From ZC4RG29 sp032907565 (lineage in GTDB: Bacteria > Bacteroidota > Bacteroidia > Cytophagales > Cyclobacteriaceae): a DNA stretch of 10,780 bases. Under the pieces are notes generated by a model. It was not told the origin of the DNA. It made no database searches and saw only the letters and a program-made list of their open reading frames with translations. A program made the position numbers and the translations under genes. This document shows positions 4,644 to 10,780 of this stretch, in pieces (positions within the stretch are counted from its first letter, which is position 1; each line of letters starts with the position of its first letter). The stretch is taken from the NCBI GenBank assembly GCA_032907565.1, contig JAJJPK010000197.1, forward strand, positions 1-10,780, read 5' to 3'.

Positions 4644-7600
4644 CTACTCAACTACCACCCTGAACGCCTTCCATTTCCCATTGTACTTGGCCCTCACCAA
4701 GTAAAATCCGGGTCTTAGTGCCTTGTCCAGGTGGATGGTATGGCGGTTTACACTGGGTGCGTCGATCCTCAGTCGTTCTAAGGTAATGCCTTGGCTATTG
4801 ATCACTTCCACTTCCTGCAACTGGAACACTGCATTCCCCATGGAGAATTCCATGTCGCGGCCGTGGTTCGGATTCGGGTAGAGCACGAGTTCGCGACCTG
4901 TTTCATCGATATCCATTCTCCGTATGTGGGAGTACGATGTCTTCCCGTCGTAGTCCGTCTGCTTCAGCCTGTAATATGACCTTCCTCCAAAAGGGTGGGG
5001 GTCAACGGCAGTATAAGTGCGCGGCACCGATGACGTCCCGGCCCCGGGTTGGCGCAGCAATTCGGCAAAGTTCATGTCTTCACCCGCGCGCTCCAACGTG
5101 AAATAGTCGTTGTTCGTTTCACTTGCCGTCTCCCAGGTGGCCACGACGATGGGAGGTTCGTAGGTGACGTCGAAGGAGGTGAGTTCTACGGGAAGTGTTG
5201 AGTTGTACTTGTCGACCGTCCCGATCGTGAAATAATACTCGTTGTTGAAAGTTACGTTGTCGAACGTATAAAGGTCGCCCGAGGAAGAGCTGACTGAGTA
5301 TTCTGTAGCATTAGAAAAGTCCTCGTCGCTGTCAACAAGCAACCGCAGGTCGGAAGCAGTCTCGGGTCCGGGAACCCAACTCATATCCACGGTAACCGAC
5401 ACAGTGCCTAAACTGGTTCCGGTTTTGCTAACCTTCCATACACGGCTCAGGCGCAGTTCGATGTTCCCGCCTACGTCGGCGTTGGTGGGAGAGGTGAGGT
5501 CCCCGTTGTTATGTCCCCAGACGAGAAACCTGTTGTTGCCGAAGGCGCTGGGATTAGACATCGTGATCATGTTGCCTTGGTTCTGACTTCGTGACGTGGG
5601 CTGATACAGGGCGGAGTTGTCGTCGCGACCAATACCGGCGATATCATGTACATATCCGGAGTTCGTACCGCTCGATGGGTAGATTATCGATCCGCCCGAA
5701 CGCAGGTAATCTACTGACGGGTCAAGCGTAATACCATACTTAAGGGCGAGGTACGATTCCACCCGTTGCCGATCCTGGTTTCCCAACTCCCTGTCGTAGG
5801 CAACGATCTCAACGAAGTATCCATTCAGGCCACCGGGTGAGAGGACGGAGTGTCGCCCGATACGGAGGTTGGGGGCTGTCATGTTGGTCGTAGGCCCCGA
5901 TGTGGTGGCATCCAGCTTGCCGTTGATGTATATGCCTTCTGTCGAAGAACCCCCGTTGAGGTACCTGAAGTAATCGATGAGGACAAAGTTTTCGGTGTTC
6001 GCGGGCGTTGCGGACACCGGGCCGCCGAGATTGTTGCCGTTGTTATCGCGGCGTTGGTAATGGTACTTGTCCGTGTTTACTATTTTGAACGACGCAAGAT
6101 TGTCGGTTTCCGGCGGTGGCCTGTCGATAATGTATGTCCCATCCCCATTGTTTGTTGCGCCGGCTACATAGGAGTTTTGCTTGAACACCATGAAGATGAT
6201 AAAGCTCTCCGTTGGTCCGATACCCATCGCGCCCGTCGCGTCGATGAACCGCGTGCCGTCGAATTCCAGTGCAGGGTAGCCGTTGATGATGTTGTCTCTG
6301 AACACCGGACGGTTGGCGCCGGTGCTATTGGCTGCGTCGTTAGGAATCGAAGTTTGATCCATCCAAAGCGTCACGGCATCGCCATCTGCGGCAGGTACTG
6401 ATGATGCATTAAAGACCGCCGCATCTGCCTTGAGCCACCACACCATGTTTCCGGATACGTCGCCAGGTGCTGCCAATGATGCGATAGCCAGGGTAAAGCG
6501 ATGGCTGGCGGAACCTGATGCGGTCAACTCGGTAACATTTGAGAAACGATACACATTACTTCCGAGCGAGAAAGCACCTGCTATCGGGGTTTCATCGGCG
6601 AAGTTTCCGTCGTCGTTCATGTCGACGAGAAGCCTGAGCCGATGCGTTGTCACAGACCCCAATCCGGTAAGATCGAATTCGATGTCCACGCTACTGAGGT
6701 CGCCAATTTCCTGAGCGCGCCACACCCGGTTATACCGATTTTGTATTCCAGCCGGGGTGTCAGAGGTGATTGTAGTCAGCGAGCCGTTGTTGTGGCCCCA
6801 GAAAAAGTATTCTCCGTCGTCGAGGCCTACGGGATTATATATCCTCACAATGCCTGTGCCGCGCGAATCTGTGTGAAGGTCCGTGGCGCTTACTCTTCCT
6901 ATACCTGCCACGTCATGATCGAAGTTGCCGTTGCCTGAATTATCCATCGTATACAGTTCATCGCCAGAAAGCGATAGCCCATATTTGGCAGCCAGGTAGT
7001 TTTGAATAATACGCCGCTGCGTGTTGTTGATCTTTTGGCGGAAGATGATTACTTCAGTCACGTCGCCCTGGAAGCCGGCGGACCCTGACCCATAGGCGCC
7101 GATGCTAAACCGCTGCGTGTCGTGACTGGTGTAGGGCGTGGCTGCCACGCCCACGCTTTGCAACAGGGCACCATTTCGGTAAAGTTGCTTTCCGGCGCTG
7201 GTATTGATGGCGTCGTACGACCAAACTGAATAGGAGGTAAGATTGGAAAGGCTCGCGACCTGGATGCGGTCGTCGCAGCAGGTTCCGATGTCATAGTATA
7301 CAGTTCCCGACCACGGAATATGGTTTGAGAACCGTGTTGTGGGCACAAGAGGGTCAGTTGTATAGACGCAGGATACCTGCGTGGTATTGTCGGCGCGCGC
7401 AACGACGAAGGTCGACGCCTGATCCGTCACGAAGTTCGAGGTGTTCATCGCCCCGACGGCAGTCCTGAGACGGTTCGTGCCACTGAAACTGATCTCGGGG
7501 TATCCGTTGACCTGATTGTTTACCCGCGTTGGGCGTTCGTTATCGCTTTCCGTCAAGTCGAGCTCGGCAAAACCAGCCGAGTTGGTCCATGAGTCTACAC

Positions 7601-7784
7601 GACCCGAACCATCAGTGCTTACGCCGTTATCTATACGGTACCATGCCGAGAGGCTGCTTGAGCCATCTGTTGAACCTACACCGCCGGGACCCGTCTGGGC
7701 GAGTGCCTGAGAAGCAACAAGACTAACTCCGGAGACTAATGCAATGCGCAGAAACCGGAGTGGTCTGCAAAAAATAGACTGCAT
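4644..7784 (-). CDS. Secreted LamG-like protein with T9SS type A sorting domain
   Basis: This 1046-residue protein has an N-terminal signal peptide (Arg at 7, 10 and 13, hydrophobic core about 14-26, likely cleavage after ALAQ, residue 30). It is built from two copies of one module. Copy A covers about 45-435 and copy B about 445-857. Each starts with a LamG/concanavalin-like beta-sandwich (SAWYRIDNG at 46-54; MVWWLKADA at 447-455) and continues with a second beta-rich part marked by YLAAKYGLSL/YLALKYGITL (263, 678), AGIGR (293, 716), WGHNNG (329, 756), RVWRAQE/RVWKVSK (353, 781) and LRLLVD. The second part resembles a family I recall as DUF8202. LPVELTSF (864-871) opens the C-terminal region typical of T9SS substrates, with YYRLKQTDYDG (874+) and YPNPNHG (969-975) starting the sorting tail. 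The protein is expected to be exported through Sec and T9SS and displayed or released; no enzymatic motif is seen. A glycan-binding or adhesin role is inference. Confidence 0.88.
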   Translation of the reverse strand: MQSIFCRPLRFLRIALVSGVSLVASQALAQTGPGGVGSTDGSSSLSAWYRIDNGVSTDGSGRVDSWTNSAGFAELDLTESDNERPTRVNNQVNGYPEISFSGTNRLRTAVGAMNTSNFVTDQASTFVVARADNTTQVSCVYTTDPLVPTTRFSNHIPWSGTVYYDIGTCCDDRIQVASLSNLTSYSVWSYDAINTSAGKQLYRNGALLQSVGVAATPYTSHDTQRFSIGAYGSGSAGFQGDVTEVIIFRQKINNTQRRIIQNYLAAKYGLSLSGDELYTMDNSGNGNFDHDVAGIGRVSATDLHTDSRGTGIVRIYNPVGLDDGEYFFWGHNNGSLTTITSDTPAGIQNRYNRVWRAQEIGDLSSVDIEFDLTGLGSVTTHRLRLLVDMNDDGNFADETPIAGAFSLGSNVYRFSNVTELTASGSASHRFTLAIASLAAPGDVSGNMVWWLKADAAVFNASSVPAADGDAVTLWMDQTSIPNDAANSTGANRPVFRDNIINGYPALEFDGTRFIDATGAMGIGPTESFIIFMVFKQNSYVAGATNNGDGTYIIDRPPPETDNLASFKIVNTDKYHYQRRDNNGNNLGGPVSATPANTENFVLIDYFRYLNGGSSTEGIYINGKLDATTSGPTTNMTAPNLRIGRHSVLSPGGLNGYFVEIVAYDRELGNQDRQRVESYLALKYGITLDPSVDYLRSGGSIIYPSSGTNSGYVHDIAGIGRDDNSALYQPTSRSQNQGNMITMSNPSAFGNNRFLVWGHNNGDLTSPTNADVGGNIELRLSRVWKVSKTGTSLGTVSVTVDMSWVPGPETASDLRLLVDSDEDFSNATEYSVSSSSGDLYTFDNVTFNNEYYFTIGTVDKYNSTLPVELTSFDVTYEPPIVVATWETASETNNDYFTLERAGEDMNFAELLRQPGAGTSSVPRTYTAVDPHPFGGRSYYRLKQTDYDGKTSYSHIRRMDIDETGRELVLYPNPNHGRDMEFSMGNAVFQLQEVEVINSQGITLERLRIDAPSVNRHTIHLDKALRPGFYLVRAKYNGKWKAFRVVVE

Positions 7785-7802
7785 TCGGTTTGGGGTAAAA
7801 AA

Positions 7803-7820
7803 GCAATTTACACAAACTTG
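7803..7820 (-). promoter_or_regulatory. Possible -7 region of the secreted-protein gene
   Basis: On the minus strand CAAGTTTG (7820-7813) matches TAnnTTTG except at the first base and is followed by TGTAAATTGC, close to the TAAATTRCC found before the SLC13 gene and cysC. It lies 28 bases before the ATG (7784). No -33 element at about 20 bases is evident. The gap 7785-7905 shows no other clear signal. Confidence 0.3.
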
Positions 7821-7905
7821 GAGAAACAGGCAACAGTGTGGGGTGAGGCAGGGACCTTGGTGCCGACGAACCTACGCGCCTTCCAGTTAAGGGTGTGCTA
7901 ACCCA

Positions 7906-9048
7906 TCAGGCTTTCAATACGTTCTGTACGATATCTTCTACCCGACAAAGATCTTCGTTTGTCATTGCTGTTCCCGACGGCAGGCATAAACCGCGCTCAA
8001 AGAGGCCCGCGCTCACGCTTCCTCCATAACACGGGCAGCCTTCGAATACGGGCTGCAAGTGCATGGGCTTCCATAGCGGCCGGCTTTCAATGTCTTCCTC
8101 TTCCAACGCTAACCGGATCTGTTCGGGCGTAGTGCCGTTGGATTCATGAATTTGCAGGCATGTCAGCCAACGATTGGAATATCCGTTCGGTGTCTCAGGT
8201 TGAAAACAGATATTGCCTTTATTCTCAAGTGCATTCCTGTAGTGCTCAAAGATCTCCCTGCGTTTCTGCACGCGTGCGTCGATGACTTTGAGTTGTCCCC
8301 TGCCAATGCCCGCACAGACATTGCTGAGGCGATAGTTATAACCAATTCGGGAGTGCTGGTAATGCGGTGCATCGTCACGCGCCTGGGTGGCAAGGAATTT
8401 CGCTTCGGCTACCCACTCCGCGTTGTTGGAAAGGAACGCGCCACCACCGGACGTCGTGATGATCTTGTTGCCGTTGAACGAGAGTATTCCGATGTCACCA
8501 TACGCGCCGAGCTTCTTGCCTTCATAACTTGCTCCCAATGCCTCGGCCGCATCCTCGATCACAGGGATCTCATAGCGCCGGGCAATGTCCATGATCTCAC
8601 GCATGCGTGCAGGCATCCCGTACAGGTGAACGACAATGGCTGCGCTCGGCTTTTTCCCTTTTCGGATGCGGTCTTTTATGGCTTCTTCAAACAAGTTGGG
8701 ATCGATGTTCCAGCTTTCCGGCTCCGAGTCGACAAATATGGGAATGGCACCCTGGTATCGTATCGGATTGCACGAACCCGAAAACGTGAACGTCGAGCAA
8801 AGTACTTCATCACCCTGGCCGACGCCCAATATTATGAGCGCTAGATGAATCGCAGCAGTACCCGAACTCAGCGCCGCACAGTGTTCAACACCGCAATACG
8901 CCGCCAACTCTTCTTCAAAAGCATTCAGATGCGGCCCGATAGGCGATATCCAGTTCGTATCAAATGCCTCCTGAACAAACTTTATTTCCTCACCGCCCAT
9001 GTGAGGAGGGGAGAGGTATATGCGTTTATGTTTGGAGTTTGGTGTCAT
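7906..9048 (-). CDS. pglE: DegT/DnrJ/EryC1-family sugar aminotransferase, PglE-like
   Basis: This PLP enzyme of the DegT/DnrJ/EryC1/StrS class transfers an amino group from glutamate to a 4-keto nucleotide sugar; in the Pgl route the substrate is UDP-4-keto-6-deoxy-GlcNAc. The 380-residue length is normal. Motifs: SPPHMGGEE at the start (13-21), phosphate-binding SSGTAAI (61-67), VIEDAAEALGA (163-173) with Asp166 for the pyridine nitrogen, and SFNGNK (190-195) with Lys195 as the Schiff-base lysine. GYNYRLSN (236-243) and the C-terminal ERGLCLPSG (351-359) are also typical. It starts at ATG 9048, with an AT-rich leader and no Shine-Dalgarno. It is the last gene of the minus-strand glycan set, 99 bp after the acetyltransferase. 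The exact sugar cannot be fixed from sequence, but the PglC/PglD neighbours favour a bacillosamine-type product over perosamine or legionaminic acid precursors. Confidence 0.82.
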   Translation of the reverse strand: MTPNSKHKRIYLSPPHMGGEEIKFVQEAFDTNWISPIGPHLNAFEEELAAYCGVEHCAALSSGTAAIHLALIILGVGQGDEVLCSTFTFSGSCNPIRYQGAIPIFVDSEPESWNIDPNLFEEAIKDRIRKGKKPSAAIVVHLYGMPARMREIMDIARRYEIPVIEDAAEALGASYEGKKLGAYGDIGILSFNGNKIITTSGGGAFLSNNAEWVAEAKFLATQARDDAPHYQHSRIGYNYRLSNVCAGIGRGQLKVIDARVQKRREIFEHYRNALENKGNICFQPETPNGYSNRWLTCLQIHESNGTTPEQIRLALEEEDIESRPLWKPMHLQPVFEGCPCYGGSVSAGLFERGLCLPSGTAMTNEDLCRVEDIVQNVLKA

Positions 9049-9121
9049 TGAAAATTTTAATCCCTACTGATCAGATGCCGATGCAATGGCTTACGTAAAT
9101 CTGAAAATTTCCCCCAAACCA

Positions 9122-9170
9122 CTGCATCTGCATCTGCGTCTGCCTCTCTACTGCCCACTGCCCACTTCCC
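9122..9170 (+). repeat. Mixed CTGCNT hexamer and ACTGCCC heptamer array
   Basis: CTGCAT, CTGCAT, CTGCGT, CTGCCT (9122-9145) pass through a short linker into ACTGCCC, ACTGCCC, ACTTCCC (9150-9170). The heptamer part lies inside the 3' end of the acetyltransferase gene and encodes its last residues (EVGSGQ) and stop codon. A related ACTGCCC tract recurs upstream of that gene at about 9787-9829. Confidence 0.8.
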
Positions 9171-9747
9171 TTCCCGGTACTCCCACTACCACCGCTCCAT
9201 CCGGCACATCTCTCGTCACAACACTCCCCGCACCAATAGTCGCCCATTTGCCGACAGAGACATTCGGTATTACAGTTGCCCCCGCGCCGATATGCGTACC
9301 CTCACCGATGGTCACGCCGCCGCACAAGGTAGCATTAGGAGAGATGTGGGCAAAGTCACCTATCACGCAGTCGTGATCTACAGATGCACACGTGTTGAGA
9401 ATGACGTGTTGCCCCACAACGGTGTCGGCGTTGACCACAACGCCCGCCATCACCACGGTGCCTGCTCCAATTTTGCAGGTAGGAGAGATGACAGTAGAAG
9501 GATGCACGACCGTACCAAAGGTACACGACAACGAGGGGGCGAGCTTTTGCCGGATCTGATTTGAACCGATGGAAATGATGACATCCGTTTTTGGAAACCG
9601 GCTAGGATCGTACTTGCCCGAGACGGGGTATCCCAGCAGGCTTTTTATCGATTCATTGTCATCACAAATGGCAGTAACCGTTCCCCCGGACGCCAGCCAG
9701 GCTTCAATCACCACTTTCGCATGTCCACTCGCGCCGTAGAATACCAT
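9148..9747 (-). CDS. pglD: UDP-amino-sugar N-acetyltransferase, PglD/NeuD family
   Basis: PglD acetylates the 4-amino group of a UDP-4-amino sugar using acetyl-CoA. From ATG 9747 the protein has 199 residues: a Rossmann-like N-terminal domain with the UDP-binding YGASGHAKVV (4-13), then a left-handed beta-helix of hexapeptide repeats (about 80-190) ending in VVGVPG. His125 in ASVDHDCVIGD and His134 in FAHISP correspond to the active-site histidines I recall for Campylobacter jejuni PglD, at the same numbers. A TTG at 9768 would add seven residues, but the family normally starts just before the YGASGH motif, so ATG 9747 is preferred. The last residues (EVGSGQ) and the stop codon are encoded by an ACTGCCC repeat, so the C-terminus appears altered after the conserved GVPG. 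It lies between the PglC-like and PglE-like genes. Confidence 0.84.
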   Translation of the reverse strand: MVFYGASGHAKVVIEAWLASGGTVTAICDDNESIKSLLGYPVSGKYDPSRFPKTDVIISIGSNQIRQKLAPSLSCTFGTVVHPSTVISPTCKIGAGTVVMAGVVVNADTVVGQHVILNTCASVDHDCVIGDFAHISPNATLCGGVTIGEGTHIGAGATVIPNVSVGKWATIGAGSVVTRDVPDGAVVVGVPGREVGSGQ

Positions 9748-9786
9748 AATGATTGAATGAATAAGCAAATGTGTGAACAGACGGTC

Positions 9787-9829
9787 ACACTGCCCACTGT
9801 CTCCCGATAGCTATCGGGAGGCCTACTGC
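9787..9829. repeat. ACTGCCC array interrupted by a 20-bp perfect palindrome
   Basis: The tract reads ACTGCCCACTGT, then CTCCCGATAGCTATCGGGAG (9801-9820, a perfect palindrome), then GCCTACTGCTAAC. The flanks join into an ACTGCCN heptamer array like the one at 9150-9170, which suggests that the palindrome was inserted into it. No T-run follows on either strand, so this is not a standard intrinsic terminator. From memory, CCCGATAGCTATCGGG-like palindromes are dispersed in Bacteroidota genomes; not checked here. It occupies the gap between the PglC-like and PglD-like genes. Confidence 0.85.
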
Positions 9830-9833
9830 TAAC

Positions 9834-10439
9834 TTAGTTCGTTCCATCAAACCGATTTGTTGTGAGCATGCCGTTTCCGGAGATGCCTTCTGCTTTGATA
9901 ACCTTCACGACGGTAATAAACAAAATTTTGAGGTCAAGCCAAAAACTGAGGTGGTCGACATACCAGACGTCGTATTTGAATTTCTCTGTCCAGCTGATGG
10001 CATTTCTGCCGTTCACCTGAGCCCAGCCGGTGATGCCTGGTCGCACGTCATGGCGGCGCGTTTGTTCGGCAGAGTAGAGGGGGATGTATTCCATGAGCAG
10101 GGGGCGTGGTCCCACGAGCGACATGTCGCCGCGGAGCACGTTGATCAACTGCGGGATTTCATCCAGCGATGTCTTCCTGACAATCTTGCCCACGGCGGTA
10201 AGCCGATGATCGTCCGGCAACAGGTTTCCCTTCGCGTCGCGGTTGTCGTTCATCGTTTTGAATTTGATCACCCGGATGGGCTGCAGGTTCTTTCCCGGAC
10301 GCAATTGCACAAAGAAGGGTGAACCGCGATGGTCAATCCACAAAAGTAACGTCAGCAGCACAAACACCGGCGAAAGTATCGCGAGTCCTACAACCGCCGC
10401 AACGATGTCAATCAAACGTTTGATGTATTTTTCGTACAC
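9834..10439 (-). CDS. pglC: Initiating sugar-phosphate transferase, PglC-like
   Basis: This is a monotopic phosphoglycosyl transferase of the bacterial sugar transferase family, which moves a sugar-1-phosphate from a UDP-sugar to undecaprenyl phosphate at the inner membrane. Numbered from the GTG at 10439 (201 residues): YEKYIKRLIDI then a hydrophobic re-entrant helix (about 11-35), LRPGKN (46-51), KFKTM (59-63), KTSLDEIPQLINVLRGDMSL (89-108) with the catalytic Asp-Glu at 93-94, VGPRP (109-113) and RPGITGWAQVNGRN (133-146). The small size, with no extra N-terminal transmembrane bundle, is the PglC form, not the WbaP/WcaJ form. No ATG is available; GTG 10439 gives the usual N-terminus (MYEKYIKRLID), while TTG 10454 would add five residues and start inside a repeat array. 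It is first in the minus-strand set pglC-pglD-pglE. Confidence 0.85.
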   Translation of the reverse strand: MYEKYIKRLIDIVAAVVGLAILSPVFVLLTLLLWIDHRGSPFFVQLRPGKNLQPIRVIKFKTMNDNRDAKGNLLPDDHRLTAVGKIVRKTSLDEIPQLINVLRGDMSLVGPRPLLMEYIPLYSAEQTRRHDVRPGITGWAQVNGRNAISWTEKFKYDVWYVDHLSFWLDLKILFITVVKVIKAEGISGNGMLTTNRFDGTN

Positions 10440-10442
10440 GAT

Positions 10443-10450
10443 CAAATATA
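10443..10450 (-). promoter_or_regulatory. TATATTTG, possible -7 element for the glycan genes
   Basis: On the minus strand TATATTTG (10450-10443) is a full match to TAnnTTTG. It lies only three bases before the preferred GTG start, so it would imply a nearly leaderless mRNA, and no TTTG/TTG is seen 19-23 bases upstream. It may be fortuitous, with the operon promoter further right. Confidence 0.22.
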
Positions 10451-10453
10451 TCA

Positions 10454-10481
10454 ATCGATTATCGAATATCGATTTTCGATC
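10454..10481 (+). repeat. Four-unit 7-bp ATCGATT array at the pglC 5' end
   Basis: ATCGATT, ATCGAAT, ATCGATT, TTCGATC lie in tandem directly upstream of the PglC-like gene; the alternative TTG start (10454-10452) overlaps the first unit. ATCGAT and TCGA palindromes recur in every unit, so short hairpins are possible. Confidence 0.75.
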
Positions 10482-10511
10482 GTTGTTGTTCGGGGAAAAT
10501 TTATGAATCCG

Positions 10512-10531
10512 GGCTTTGACCAGGCTCAGCC
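10512..10531 (+). repeat. Diverged CTTCGACAGGCTCAG-type repeat with changed ends
   Basis: GGCTTTGACCAGGCTCAGCC resembles the copy at 1099-1117 (CCCTTCGACAGGCTCAGGG). The outer bases differ in both arms, yet both copies keep complementary ends: CCCT/AGGG there, GGCT/AGCC here. This suggests that a stem is maintained. Confidence 0.55.
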
Positions 10532-10612
10532 ACCGACCGCGGAATATTGGGGATTGAAAACAAAAAATTTACTCCCTCGGTGGTCCATTCTTGTTGGGTG
10601 ATCGAATTACTC

Positions 10613-10660
10613 CTCACACTCACACTCACACTCACACTCACTCTCACTCTCACTCTCACA
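10613..10660 (+). repeat. Eight-unit CTCACA/CTCACT hexamer array
   Basis: The 48-bp tract is exactly eight hexamers: CTCACA four times, CTCACT three times, CTCACA once. It is non-coding here. Because the unit is 6 bp, length change would not shift a reading frame. It is a simple-sequence repeat that may vary in copy number. Confidence 0.9.
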
Positions 10661-10780
10661 CTGTCCTCTCCCGATCCTCAATCATCCCGTTGCGCGCCAG
10701 GACGAGGTGTACCTCGAAAACACATTCCCTGTGGCGCGCCCTCCATCACACGACTCTCATCCCAGGGCTGCGGCCTGGCG

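Larger units (their letters stand above)
10440..10780. other. Non-coding repeat-rich right end
   Basis: No convincing gene is seen. The stretch holds the 7-bp array before pglC, a diverged CTTCGACAGGCTCAG-type element (10512-10531), a hexamer array (10613-10660) and an inverted repeat GCGCGCCA/TGGCGCGC (10692-10699 and 10732-10739) enclosing a small CGAGGT/ACCTCG hairpin. The neighbouring gene to the right is outside the window. Confidence 0.7.

Noticed and set aside
5850..6401. 183-codon plus-strand open frame
   Set aside because: It is antisense to the large secreted-protein gene; the translation is Arg/Val/Cys-rich without domain signatures, as expected for a shadow frame.
8146..8844. 232-codon plus-strand open frame
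   Set aside because: It lies wholly antisense to the aminotransferase gene, whose motifs are intact, and its translation shows no recognisable family features.
9748..9768. N-terminal extension of the PglD-like protein from a TTG codon
   Set aside because: The ATG at 9747 places the start just before the conserved YGASGH motif as in the family; the extra seven residues add nothing recognisable.
9801..9820. Palindrome as intrinsic terminator between pglC and pglD
   Set aside because: The stem is good, but neither strand has a T-run after it and it has no loop, so it is reported as a repeat element only.

Overview
The window looks like a chromosomal segment of a bacterium of the phylum Bacteroidota, probably a Cytophagales-like lineage. 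The phylum rests on three things: a secreted protein with a type IX secretion (T9SS) C-terminal sorting domain, promoters resembling TTTG/TTG...TAnnTTTG instead of the E. coli type, and start codons without clear Shine-Dalgarno sequences. The order-level placement is only inference. There is no tRNA, rRNA, CRISPR array, insertion sequence or phage gene.

Layout. Positions 1-414 are non-coding and built from dispersed repeats: an inverted pair of REP-like hairpins, a 9-bp degenerate array, and a hairpin that serves as a terminator for miaE. miaE (415-1008, minus) is a tRNA-modifying diiron hydroxylase with a good Bacteroidota-type promoter. Another repeat-rich gap (1009-1306) precedes a plus-strand group: an SLC13-type permease with two RCK_C domains, cysC (APS kinase) and cysQ (PAP phosphatase). 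These three fit anion (probably sulfate) uptake, PAPS synthesis and PAP recycling. cysD, cysN and cysH are not in the window.

Convergent to them, on the minus strand, is a 1046-residue secreted protein with two copies of a LamG-like plus beta-rich module and a T9SS type A tail. Further right on the minus strand is a three-gene set: initiating sugar-phosphate transferase (PglC-like), sugar N-acetyltransferase (PglD-like) and DegT-family aminotransferase (PglE-like). This is the usual gene set for making a di-N-acetylated 4-amino sugar such as diacetylbacillosamine and loading it onto a lipid carrier for surface glycan or glycoprotein synthesis. The matching 4,6-dehydratase (PglF) is not in view. 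The right end (10440-10780) is non-coding and again full of repeats.

Most striking is the repeat content. Most gene edges carry a short-period (6-9 bp) degenerate tandem array, with a different unit at different edges. Several arrays run into coding sequence or touch start and stop codons (SLC13 permease, cysC, pglD, pglC). Other dispersed families are superimposed: a 20-bp perfect palindrome sitting inside a 7-bp array, the CTTCGACAGGCTCAG family with complementary ends, a GCGGTGAAAAAA family, and REP-like hairpins. All biochemical assignments come from motifs read by eye; no database search was run.
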